Shown piece after piece: positions 34,506 to 42,229 of a DNA stretch of 60,003 nt. The stretch is from assembly GCA_039590215.1 (NCBI GenBank), contig JBDHFX010000013.1, positions 1 through 60,003 of the forward strand, written 5' to 3'. The position numbers were made by a program, and so were the translations under genes. The notes below the pieces were generated by a model. That model was given only the letters and a program-made list of their open reading frames with translations, had not been told where the DNA came from and did no database searches. Source of the DNA: CAMYLR01 sp039590215 (GTDB taxonomy: Bacteria > Gemmatimonadota > Gemmatimonadetes > JACCXV01 > JAHWKZ01). How positions within the stretch are numbered: the stretch's first letter is position 1; every line of letters starts with the position of its first letter.

Positions 34506-35527
34506 TCGTAATCTTGAAGCCCGGCGTTTCGATCGAGGCGATGGGTGAACTGGTCAAGTTCATCGAAGATCAGGGGCTCACGATCGCTCGGATCGTGCGC
34601 GGCGACGGACGCACGGTGATTGGGCTCCTCGGCGAGGGGCGGCGCATCTCGATCGATCGACTGCGCGCGTTCGAGGGCGTCGAGGACGTGGTGCCGGTCC
34701 AGCGGCCATTCAAATTGGTCGGTCGCGAGCTCAAACCGGAGGACACTGTGGTGCACGGTCGCGGGTTCGCGGTCGGCGACGGTGGTTTCACGGTCATAGC
34801 CGGGCCCTGTGCGGTCGAGTCTGAGTCCCAGATCCTCGAATGCGCACATTTTCTCAAAGCGCAAGGTGCGAACGTTCTTCGTGGCGGTGCGTACAAACCT
34901 CGAACGTCGCCCTATACCTTCCAGGGCATGGAGGTTGAGGGACTGGAGCTATTGGCACGTGCCCGTGAAGAGACAGGACTCGCGATCATTACCGAGGTGG
35001 TGAGCGCCGAGGATGTTGAGAAGGTCGGTGAGTTCGCCGACATCCTGCAGGTCGGCTCACGCAACATGCAGAACTCCCGTCTCCTTCGTCGGGTCGGGAA
35101 AAGCGACCGACCGGTGTTCCTGAAGCGTGGCCAAAGCGCGACCTTGGAAGAGTTTTTGCTCGCAGCGGAGTACATCGTGGCCGAAGGAAACACCAACGTA
35201 ATACTGTGCGAGCGCGGAATCCGAACGTTTGAACATTACACGCGGAACACTCTCGACATCGCCGCCGTGCCGCTGCTGAAGCAGCTGTCCCACCTACCGG
35301 TCATCGTCGATCCGAGCCACGCCACCGGCCGCCGCGATTTGGTGGCGCCGTTGGCGATCGCCGCGCTGGCGGCCGGCGCTGATGGTGTCATGGTCGAGGT
35401 TCACCCCGATCCGGAGAACGCGCTCTCGGATGGCCCACAGAGCCTCACGTTCGCGCAGTTCACAAGGATGATGGACGATTTGGTCCGGGTCCGGGAGGCC
35501 TTGAGACCGCACCTGGCTACGGTATGA
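34502..35527 (+). CDS. aroF: DAHP synthase with N-terminal ACT-like domain
   Basis: The 341-residue protein starts with a ferredoxin-like regulatory segment (MIVILKPGVSIEAMGELVKF; about 1-70). The class Ib DAHP synthase barrel follows, with VIAGPCAVESESQ, GGAYKPRTSPYTFQG, QVGSRNMQN, FLKRGQSATLEEFLLAAEYI, CERGIRTFEHYTRNT and DPSHATGRRD. It makes DAHP from phosphoenolpyruvate and erythrose 4-phosphate, the entry step of the shikimate pathway. The N-terminal domain probably gives feedback control. Starts and stops overlap with aroH and aroA. Confidence 0.95.
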   Translation: MIVILKPGVSIEAMGELVKFIEDQGLTIARIVRGDGRTVIGLLGEGRRISIDRLRAFEGVEDVVPVQRPFKLVGRELKPEDTVVHGRGFAVGDGGFTVIAGPCAVESESQILECAHFLKAQGANVLRGGAYKPRTSPYTFQGMEVEGLELLARAREETGLAIITEVVSAEDVEKVGEFADILQVGSRNMQNSRLLRRVGKSDRPVFLKRGQSATLEEFLLAAEYIVAEGNTNVILCERGIRTFEHYTRNTLDIAAVPLLKQLSHLPVIVDPSHATGRRDLVAPLAIAALAAGADGVMVEVHPDPENALSDGPQSLTFAQFTRMMDDLVRVREALRPHLATV

Positions 35528-36807
35528 AACGGATCGGGCTGGGACCGGTTGGACGCGTCCGGTCGCGGATCCGGGTGCCTGGCGACAAGTCGATCAGCCA
35601 CCGCGCGTTGGTACTGAACGCGATCGCCGAAGGGACTGCGACGGTGCGCGGGTTGGCTCCGGGAGCCGATGTTGGCGCGACACTTAATGCGCTCGAGGCG
35701 TTGGGCGTAACGATCGAGCGGTTGGGCGACGACAAAGTCCGGGTCACGGGTGGCGCCCACTGGCGCGCCAAACAGCCGATCGACTGTCAGAACTCGGGAA
35801 CCACTGCCCGCTTGTTAATGGGGTTACTCGCCTCGCGGGCATCTGCCCCCGTCACGCTGATCGGTGATCGATCGCTCTCGCGCCGACCGATGCGACGGGT
35901 AGTCGAGCCGCTGCGCCGGATGGGCGCCGAGATCGAGCTGGCCGACACGTTGCCGCTGACGGTCACCGGCCGGCCGCTGACCGGTGCCGAGCACTGCCTC
36001 GACGTTGCCAGTGCCCAGCTCAAGACGGCGCTCTTGTTGGCTGGCTTGGCGGCCGACGGATTGACTATGGTGATCGAGCCCGGCGTCAGTCGTGACCATA
36101 CTGAGCGGATGCTGGCCGCGATGGGTGCGCGAATCGAGCGACGGGAGAGGGAAGTCCGAGTCCACCCCGGCGATCTCACCGCGCTGGATATCAACGTGCC
36201 CGGAGACCTTTCGTCCGCGGCGCCATTCCTGGCGCTGGCTGCGGCACGCGAGGGAAGCGAGGTCGTCGTCGAGGACGTTGGGCTCAACCCGACGCGCACC
36301 GGGTTTCTGGATCTACTCCGCGCATTCGGGGCAGAAGTCGAGACGATGGTTACGGTGACCGAACCCGAGCCCTACGGTGATGTGCGCGTGACGGGGATGA
36401 AGCTGTCGGGGATCGACGTGGATCCCGAGACCATTCCGAGGACGATCGACGAGTTGCCCCTGATCGCGGTCGTCGCTACACAAGCCGAGGGTTTGACGCG
36501 CGTCCGCGGAGCGGCTGAGCTGAGGGTCAAAGAGAGCGATCGGATCGAAGTGATCGCCGCCGGCTTAGTGCGCATGGGCGCCGACATGGAGATCGCCACC
36601 GATGGTTTCGACATTCGTGGTCCTACAGTGCTCGAGGGGGCGCGATTGAACGCCGCGGGCGACCACCGGATCGGCATGGCGCTGGCGATCGGTGCTGCCC
36701 TGGCACAGGGTGAGAGCACGCTTGACGGCGCCGAATGGATCGACGTCTCGTACCCGTCTTTCTTGACCGACCTCTTCTCGTGTGCGGGGGTGCCCGTCCG
36801 TGTCTGA
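35524..36807 (+). CDS. aroA: 3-Phosphoshikimate 1-carboxyvinyltransferase (EPSP synthase)
   Basis: The 427-residue protein has the EPSPS signatures: RIRVPGDKSISHRALVLNAI, DCQNSGTTARLLMGLLA, SLSRRPMRRVVEPLRRMGA, and in the second half DELPLIAVVATQAEG with RVKESDRIEV and GDHRIGMALAI. The length is normal. It joins shikimate 3-phosphate with phosphoenolpyruvate. ATG 35524 overlaps the aroF stop (ATGA). LMGLLA and the NSGTTARLLMG loop look ordinary. Confidence 0.96.
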   Translation: MKRIGLGPVGRVRSRIRVPGDKSISHRALVLNAIAEGTATVRGLAPGADVGATLNALEALGVTIERLGDDKVRVTGGAHWRAKQPIDCQNSGTTARLLMGLLASRASAPVTLIGDRSLSRRPMRRVVEPLRRMGAEIELADTLPLTVTGRPLTGAEHCLDVASAQLKTALLLAGLAADGLTMVIEPGVSRDHTERMLAAMGARIERREREVRVHPGDLTALDINVPGDLSSAAPFLALAAAREGSEVVVEDVGLNPTRTGFLDLLRAFGAEVETMVTVTEPEPYGDVRVTGMKLSGIDVDPETIPRTIDELPLIAVVATQAEGLTRVRGAAELRVKESDRIEVIAAGLVRMGADMEIATDGFDIRGPTVLEGARLNAAGDHRIGMALAIGAALAQGESTLDGAEWIDVSYPSFLTDLFSCAGVPVRV

Positions 36808-37558
36808 GATCAAGTCCGGCTACCGTTTGGCAATCGTCGGCTGGCCGGTGACGGGCAGCTTGAGCCCGGAGTTGTGGGAGACGATGGGCGAGGGACGCGG
36901 CTTGGAGATCGAATACGAACGACGGCCGGTCGAGCCCGGCGATACCGACGCTTGGGAAGCGATCTGGGTGTCCGATCTCGATGCGTTCAACGTGACCGCG
37001 CCGCACAAGGCAGCGGCGGCCGCGCGTTGTGACCGGCTGTCTTCACCAGCCGAACGGATCGCTTCGGTGAACACCGTGTTGCGTAAACCCGGCGGCTGGC
37101 GTGGCGAGACGACCGATGGCTACGGGTTCATGCGCAGTCTGGAGGATGCTGATGTGCCGCTGGTTGGTCAACGGATTGCGTTGTTGGGGACCGGTGGTGC
37201 GGGGCGTGCGGTGGCTCGAGCGACCGCCGATGCCGGTGCTCGCGTTACGTTCGTCAGTCGAGCGCCGGAGCGGGCCGTGACCGGCTGCGAAGATTGTGGG
37301 CGCGTCGGTTGGGATGCACTCGATCTGTTGGAGTCGCCGACGATCGTTGTCAACGCCACCCCGCTCGGTCGACAAGCCGGCGACGAACCGCCGGTGCCCT
37401 ACCGCGCGTGGTTCCCGAACGCGGTGGCGGTCGATCTGAACTACGATCCGGCGGTCACCCGGTTCCTCGAGCTGGCGACAAACGAGGGTGCGGCAGCTGC
37501 CGGTTACGCCAACGACTTCCGATCAGCTACACAGGCGGAGCGAGCGCCCCGATGCTGA
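36800..37558 (+). CDS. aroE: Shikimate dehydrogenase
   Basis: The 252-residue protein has an N-terminal substrate domain (YRLAIVGWPVTGSLSPELWE, FNVTAPHKAAAAA with the catalytic Lys, TTDGYGFMRSLE with the Asp) and an NADP Rossmann domain (ALLGTGGAGRAVARATADAG). It reduces 3-dehydroshikimate. The GTG start at 36800 lies inside the end of aroA (8-base overlap). The C-terminus is unusual: the common helix with Q...F..WTG is replaced by AAAAGYANDFRSATQAERAP. Another frame in the same stretch reads QRLPISYTGGASAP, so a late frameshift is possible. Confidence 0.9.
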   Translation: MSEIKSGYRLAIVGWPVTGSLSPELWETMGEGRGLEIEYERRPVEPGDTDAWEAIWVSDLDAFNVTAPHKAAAAARCDRLSSPAERIASVNTVLRKPGGWRGETTDGYGFMRSLEDADVPLVGQRIALLGTGGAGRAVARATADAGARVTFVSRAPERAVTGCEDCGRVGWDALDLLESPTIVVNATPLGRQAGDEPPVPYRAWFPNAVAVDLNYDPAVTRFLELATNEGAAAAGYANDFRSATQAERAPRC

Positions 37559-38751
37559 GGTACATGACCGCCGGCGAATCGCACGGCGAGGAGCTGATCG
37601 GGATCCTGGAAGGCGTTCCGGCAGGACTCCCGCTCTCACCCGACGACATTGATGGTTACTTGTGGCGGCGTCAGGGGGGTGTCGGACGCGGTGCCCGGAT
37701 GGACATCGAACGCGATCGAGTGCGCATCGTCTCCGGCGTTTGGAAAGGCGAGACGACCGGTGCGCCGATAGGCCTGTCGATCGGCAACCGGAGCCGGATC
37801 CCGGATGATAGGCAGCCGCCTCGAACGGTACCCCGGCCGGGGCATGCAGATATGACTGGTATGTTGAAGTACGGTTTTGACGATGCCAATCCGGCGATCG
37901 AGCGGGCCAGCGCGCGAGAGACGGCGATGCGGGTCGCGTTGGGTGCGGTCGCGCATACGTTTTTGCGCGCGTTCGACATCGCCGTCGTCGGCCATGTCGT
38001 GGTCGTCGGTGGCGTGCAAGCCTCGCCGGATCGATCGGACTGGGAGAAACTGGTCGCGGAGCGCGATCGTTCGCCGTTGTACTGCGCTGATCGGTTGGTG
38101 GAAAACGAGATGTTGGCAAAGATCGAGGCGGCGCGAGAGCGACAGGAGACGTTGGGTGGGGTGGCCGAGGTGGTCGCGCTGGGTGTGCCTCCCGGGTTGG
38201 GATCTTACGTGCAGTGGGATCGCCGGCTCGAGGCGTCGCTCGCGCAAGCGATCCTGTCCATTCAGTCGGTCAAAGCGGCGTCGATCGGCGACGGGATCGA
38301 GACGCCGTTGGACTTCGGTCGCGACGCTCAGGACGAGCTCTTCTGGCAGGACGGTGTTACCAGGCGTACCAATCGCGCAGGCGGGATCGAGGGCGGGATC
38401 TCGAACGGCGAGCCGATCGTCGTCAAGGTGTTCTTCAAGCCGATCGCTACCCAACGGCGACCGCTGCGATCGGTTGATCTGGCGACCAATGAGGAGACGG
38501 AGTGCCGCTACATCCGATCCGACACGCTCGTCGTTCCGGCTGGCAGCGTGGTCGCCGAAGCGATGGTGGCGTTGACGATCGTCGAGGCATTGCTCGAAAA
38601 GTTTGGTGGAGATCGGCTAAGCGACACACGGTCGGCGTTCGATCAGTACGCAGCCCGGATCCCGTGGCGTGGTGTGGCGCTTCCGAAGGGGTTGCGCGCT
38701 GCGCCTGCGCCGTCACCGGAGCCGATCGAAGCTCCAGCCGAGGAGATCTAG
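37552..38751 (+). CDS. aroC: Chorismate synthase
   Basis: The 399-residue protein has the signatures RYMTAGESHGEELIGILEGV, GRGARMDIERDRVRI, GHADMTGMLKYGF, RASARETAMRVALGA, GGIEGGISNGEPIVVKVFFKP and a C-terminal region ending in a Pro-rich tail. It makes chorismate from EPSP using reduced flavin. The ATG at 37552 overlaps the last codons of aroE by 7 bases; a second in-frame ATG is at 37564. Confidence 0.95.
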   Translation: MLRYMTAGESHGEELIGILEGVPAGLPLSPDDIDGYLWRRQGGVGRGARMDIERDRVRIVSGVWKGETTGAPIGLSIGNRSRIPDDRQPPRTVPRPGHADMTGMLKYGFDDANPAIERASARETAMRVALGAVAHTFLRAFDIAVVGHVVVVGGVQASPDRSDWEKLVAERDRSPLYCADRLVENEMLAKIEAARERQETLGGVAEVVALGVPPGLGSYVQWDRRLEASLAQAILSIQSVKAASIGDGIETPLDFGRDAQDELFWQDGVTRRTNRAGGIEGGISNGEPIVVKVFFKPIATQRRPLRSVDLATNEETECRYIRSDTLVVPAGSVVAEAMVALTIVEALLEKFGGDRLSDTRSAFDQYAARIPWRGVALPKGLRAAPAPSPEPIEAPAEEI

Positions 38752-38752
38752 C

Positions 38753-40348
38753 CTGAGCCACACAAGCTCGACAAAGGTCTACCTGGCGGGCCTGTCAGGA
38801 GCCGGCAAGACGACTGTGGCCGAACAAATCGCTGGTTGGCTTGGGTGGCCTGTCTTCGACGTTGATCGCGAGGTCGAACGAGCCGCCGGGTGCACCGTTT
38901 CGGCGGTATGGAGTGCCGAGGGCGAGGCCGGTTTTCGGCGCCTGGAGCAAGCCGCGGTCGAGCACTTGGTGGAGCGGCCAGGCCCGCTGGTGGCCGCGCT
39001 CGGCGGGGGTACACTCGAGCACACGGCGAGCCGGGAGAGCTTGGCTGGCTGGGGGTCGGGGGTCTTTCTCGACGCGCCGATCGAGTCACTGGCCGATCGG
39101 GTTGGGACTTCGACCGAGCGGCCGCTGCTCACGGAAGGCGTGCCAATCGATCGATTGCGCGCGCTCGCAGCGGAGCGACAACCGCGCTACGAAGCTCTGC
39201 CACATCGCGTGAACGCCAACGGTCGTTCCCCCGAAGCGATTGCCGTCGATGTCGTGCGCGCGCTCGATTGGCCGACCCCCGAAGCGATCGCCGAAACCGT
39301 ATGGTTGGGACGCAATGCGCTGGCTCATGCCGGCCGCGTTCTCGATCGTGCGCTGACGGCCGACACTTCAAGGGCCGTCGTCGTTGCCACCGATGATCTT
39401 GTCTGGGGCCTGCATGGAGAGGCCTTACGGGTAGGCTTGGCCGAGATCGGATGGGAGGCGGTACCGCATCTGCTGCCAGCCGGTGAATCGGCCAAGAGCG
39501 AGACCGTTCTGGCTCGACTTTGGAATACGCTCGCCGAGCGTGGCGCCGATCGTGACACCCCGCTGGTCGTGTTGGGCGGTGGTGCCCCTGGCGATGTCGG
39601 CGGGTTGGCCGCCGCGACGTTCAAGCGCGGTCTGCCGCTGTTCCTGTTTCCTACGACGGTGCTGTCACAGGTCGATGCGGCGATCGGCGGTAAGAACGCG
39701 ATCAACTTCGCCGGCGTCAAGAATCTGGTTGGTGCGTTCTACCTGCCGACGGCGGTCGTGGTAGACCCGCTGTGTTTGTTGACGTTACCGGAACGCGACT
39801 ACCGGTCGGGATGGGCCGAAGTGGTCAAGGCGGGAATGATCAATGATCCGGAGTTGTTCACGTTCTGCGAGCGTGAGGCCGAAGCGCTCGCAAGGCGACG
39901 GTTGGATGCGGTCGAGAGCGCACTGGCGGCCGCTATCGCGGTGAAAACCGAGATCGTTGACGAGGATCTGCGCGAGACCGATCTCCGCCGAGCGCTCAAC
40001 CTGGGGCACACTCTCGGTCACGCGTTGGAGACGGTTGGCGCGGGATGTTGGACACACGGTGAAGCGGTCTCGATTGGGATCGTTGCCGCGGCGCGTCTGG
40101 GCGAGCGGCTCGACGTCACCGAGTCCGGTTTCGCCGATCGGACCGCCGCGTCGCTAGAAGCGTTCGGTCTACCCACGAGTGTGGAGACGGGCGTCGATCG
40201 GGATCGGGTACTGGACGTGCTACGCCACGATAAGAAGCGCGCCGCCGACGCGCTGCATGTCGTCCTGCCGGTCGCGCCGGGCGAGGTTCGAATCCAACCG
40301 ATCGACGATGTCACCGTTCGCGCGTGGGTGGAGGAGACGATCGGATGA
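38753..40348 (+). CDS. aroKB: Fused shikimate kinase - 3-dehydroquinate synthase, CTG start
   Basis: The 531-residue protein joins AroK (residues 1-165; VYLAGLSGAGKTTVAEQ, FDVDREVE, ALGGGTLE) to AroB (about 180-531; VVLGGGAPGDVGGLAAATFK, FPTTVLSQVDAAIGGKNAIN, GWAEVVKAGMI, RALNLGHTLGHALE, HGEAVSIG). It performs steps 2 and 5 of the shikimate pathway. No ATG, GTG or TTG fits between the aroC stop and the P-loop. CTG 38753, one base after the aroC stop with GAGGAG nine bases upstream, is the likely start. The only other in-frame start (38669) lies within aroC. Confidence 0.92.
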   Translation: MSHTSSTKVYLAGLSGAGKTTVAEQIAGWLGWPVFDVDREVERAAGCTVSAVWSAEGEAGFRRLEQAAVEHLVERPGPLVAALGGGTLEHTASRESLAGWGSGVFLDAPIESLADRVGTSTERPLLTEGVPIDRLRALAAERQPRYEALPHRVNANGRSPEAIAVDVVRALDWPTPEAIAETVWLGRNALAHAGRVLDRALTADTSRAVVVATDDLVWGLHGEALRVGLAEIGWEAVPHLLPAGESAKSETVLARLWNTLAERGADRDTPLVVLGGGAPGDVGGLAAATFKRGLPLFLFPTTVLSQVDAAIGGKNAINFAGVKNLVGAFYLPTAVVVDPLCLLTLPERDYRSGWAEVVKAGMINDPELFTFCEREAEALARRRLDAVESALAAAIAVKTEIVDEDLRETDLRRALNLGHTLGHALETVGAGCWTHGEAVSIGIVAAARLGERLDVTESGFADRTAASLEAFGLPTSVETGVDRDRVLDVLRHDKKRAADALHVVLPVAPGEVRIQPIDDVTVRAWVEETIG

Positions 40349-40785
40349 ACGTCCTCGTCTTAAACGGACCCAACCTGGGGAAGCTCGGCACACGTGAGCC
40401 CGAGATCTATGGTCGCCAGACGTTGGCCGAGATCGAGGCCGGTCTGGAACCGGTCGCCGCTGAGGTTGACGCCACGCTCGAGTGGTTCCAATCGAACCAC
40501 GAGGGCGCACTGATCGATCAGTTGGAGGCGCACGCCGGTTGGGCTGACGGTGCGCTACTGAACGGCGGTGCGTTGACCCATTACAGCTACGCGCTGGCCG
40601 ATGCGGTGCGGGCATTCGCGAAACCGGTGGTCGAGGTCCATTTGTCGGACGTCCAATCGCGCGAGCCGTGGCGCCGCGAGTCGGTGCTGGCCGACGCCTG
40701 CGTTGAAGCGGTGAGCGGGTTGGGTGCGGACTCGTATCGAGTGGCGTTGCTGGCCCTTGCTCGTCGGCTGGACGGTGGCGGTTAG
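40345..40785 (+). CDS. aroQ: Type II 3-dehydroquinate dehydratase
   Basis: The 146-residue protein has the dodecameric type II pattern: VLVLNGPNLGKLGTREPEIY (Arg and Tyr of the active site), FQSNHEGALIDQLE, LNGGALTHYSYALADAV, and VVEVHLSDVQSREPWRRES with the catalytic His. It removes water from 3-dehydroquinate. ATG overlaps the aroKB stop (ATGA), and its own end overlaps the next gene by 11 bases. Confidence 0.95.
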   Translation: MNVLVLNGPNLGKLGTREPEIYGRQTLAEIEAGLEPVAAEVDATLEWFQSNHEGALIDQLEAHAGWADGALLNGGALTHYSYALADAVRAFAKPVVEVHLSDVQSREPWRRESVLADACVEAVSGLGADSYRVALLALARRLDGGG

Positions 40786-42175
40786 CCGCCGCTCGTCGAC
40801 GCCCGATCCGTCTGGCGACGCGCTCCCCAAAATCGTCGTGAAACCACCGGGGCCCGCTAGTCGTCGGCTCGCGATGGAGCTCGCCAAGCTGGAACCGGTG
40901 CCGCTGTTTGGGGCCATCGATGGCGTCGCGCCGATCGCGTGGCAACGTGCACGGGGCGCGAACGTCGTGGACGCCGACGGCAATCAGTATGTCGACTTGA
41001 CGGGCGGGTTTGGCGCCGCGCTCGTCGGTCACCGAAACAGTCGCGTGGTTACTGCGATCGAGAAAGCGTCGAGCCGGCTCCTCCATGGCTTAGCAGATGC
41101 GGCGCCGCACCCCGATCGTGCAAAGTTGGCCAGCGATCTCTCGAAGCTCGGCCCCATCAAGGGTGGCCGCGTCATGTTCGCGGGTTCCGGCGCTGAGGCG
41201 ATCGATATCGCACTCAAGACCGTCCACTTGGCGACCGGTCGCTTCGGAGTGGTGGCGTTTCACGGAGGATATCACGGCACCGGTTTGGGCGCCCTTCGGG
41301 CAACGGGCCGCCCGGCGTTTCGGCAGCCGTTCGAGGCGGCGTTGGCGCCGGCCACGCTCCGGGTGCCGTTCGCCGATTGCTTCCGTTGCCCATACCGGCT
41401 CACGTATCCAGCCTGTGGAGTCGCGTGTTTGGATGCCGCGCTGGCCGAGATCGACGCTTGGAATGGCGACGGTTCTCGGCCGCCGCTCGGGGCTTGGATC
41501 GTCGAGCCGGTGTTGGGACGCGAGGGCGTTGTCGTTCCGCCGCGGGGTTACCTAAAGGCGTTGGGCGAAGCGGCGCGCGACAGGAGGCTCATCGTCATTG
41601 CCGACGAGATTCTGACCGGCGGCGGGCGGACCGGCCGCTGGTGGGCGGGCGGTGCGCTCAAGCCTGACCTGGTGACGATCGGAAAAGGGATCGCCGGAGG
41701 TCTGCCGCTGGCGGCGATGATCGGTCGCCGATCGCTCATGCAGGTGTGGGAAGGGAAGGGTGAAGCGCGCCATGCAGCGACATTTATGGCTCACCCGCTG
41801 GCGGTGGCGGCGGCTCGCGCCGCGCTGGGGGAGATCGCGCGCCGCGACCTTCCCGCGAGCGCACGGGCGATCGGCAGGCTCACGAAGCGCCGTCTCGGTC
41901 GAATTGCACGCCGACATCCGGTGCTCGGCGACGTGCGCGGTGTCGGGGCGATGTGGGGGCTCGACGTAATCGGCGATCCCGTCACCCGCGCACCGGACCC
42001 CGGGGTCGCCAAGGCGTTGTCAGCCGCGTTGGCCGAACGCGGCTATCTCGCGCTTGCCGGTGGCCCGCATGGCAACGTGCTCTCGCTCACGCCGCCGTTG
42101 ATAATTGGCGAGCGGCAGCTAGAAGGGTTTTTCCCTGCACTAGACGACGCGCTAACCGAAATCGTGACGTGTTAG
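40775..42175 (+). CDS. Class III aminotransferase (PLP-dependent)
   Basis: The 466-residue product has the class III features: VVDADGNQYVDLTGGFGAAL, MFAGSGAEAIDIALKTVHLA, HGGYHGTGLGAL, VIADEILTGGGRTGRWWAGG and the PLP Lys in LVTIGKGIAGGLPLAAMIG. An insert with four Cys (CFRCPYRLTYPACGVACLD) resembles a small metal-binding loop seen in some members. It may be a 4-aminobutyrate or other omega-aminotransferase; the substrate is unclear. GTG 40775 is the most likely start and lies inside aroQ; ATG 40874 is an alternative. Confidence 0.85.
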   Translation: MAVSRRSSTPDPSGDALPKIVVKPPGPASRRLAMELAKLEPVPLFGAIDGVAPIAWQRARGANVVDADGNQYVDLTGGFGAALVGHRNSRVVTAIEKASSRLLHGLADAAPHPDRAKLASDLSKLGPIKGGRVMFAGSGAEAIDIALKTVHLATGRFGVVAFHGGYHGTGLGALRATGRPAFRQPFEAALAPATLRVPFADCFRCPYRLTYPACGVACLDAALAEIDAWNGDGSRPPLGAWIVEPVLGREGVVVPPRGYLKALGEAARDRRLIVIADEILTGGGRTGRWWAGGALKPDLVTIGKGIAGGLPLAAMIGRRSLMQVWEGKGEARHAATFMAHPLAVAAARAALGEIARRDLPASARAIGRLTKRRLGRIARRHPVLGDVRGVGAMWGLDVIGDPVTRAPDPGVAKALSAALAERGYLALAGGPHGNVLSLTPPLIIGERQLEGFFPALDDALTEIVTC

Positions 42176-42217
42176 CAGCCATCGAAGACGGCAATGCAAC
42201 CCGACGATCGAAACAAG

Positions 42218-42223
42218 TATTCT
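42218..42223 (+). promoter_or_regulatory. Candidate -10 box (TATTCT), leaderless position
   Basis: TATTCT sits at -12 to -7 relative to ATG 42230, and no Shine-Dalgarno precedes that ATG. This fits the TANNNT arrangement of leaderless genes in some phyla. Confidence 0.35.
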
Positions 42224-42229
42224 CATAGA

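Noticed and set aside
37294..37551. In-frame extension of aroC back into aroE (a possible aroE-aroC fusion)
   Set aside because: The extension is Arg- and Gly-rich shadow text of aroE, and aroC has a natural ATG start. Only the last 14 residues look sensible.
38669..38752. Upstream GTG as the start of aroKB
   Set aside because: It lies within aroC and would add 28 residues rich in Arg with no family match. A CTG with a good binding site is closer.
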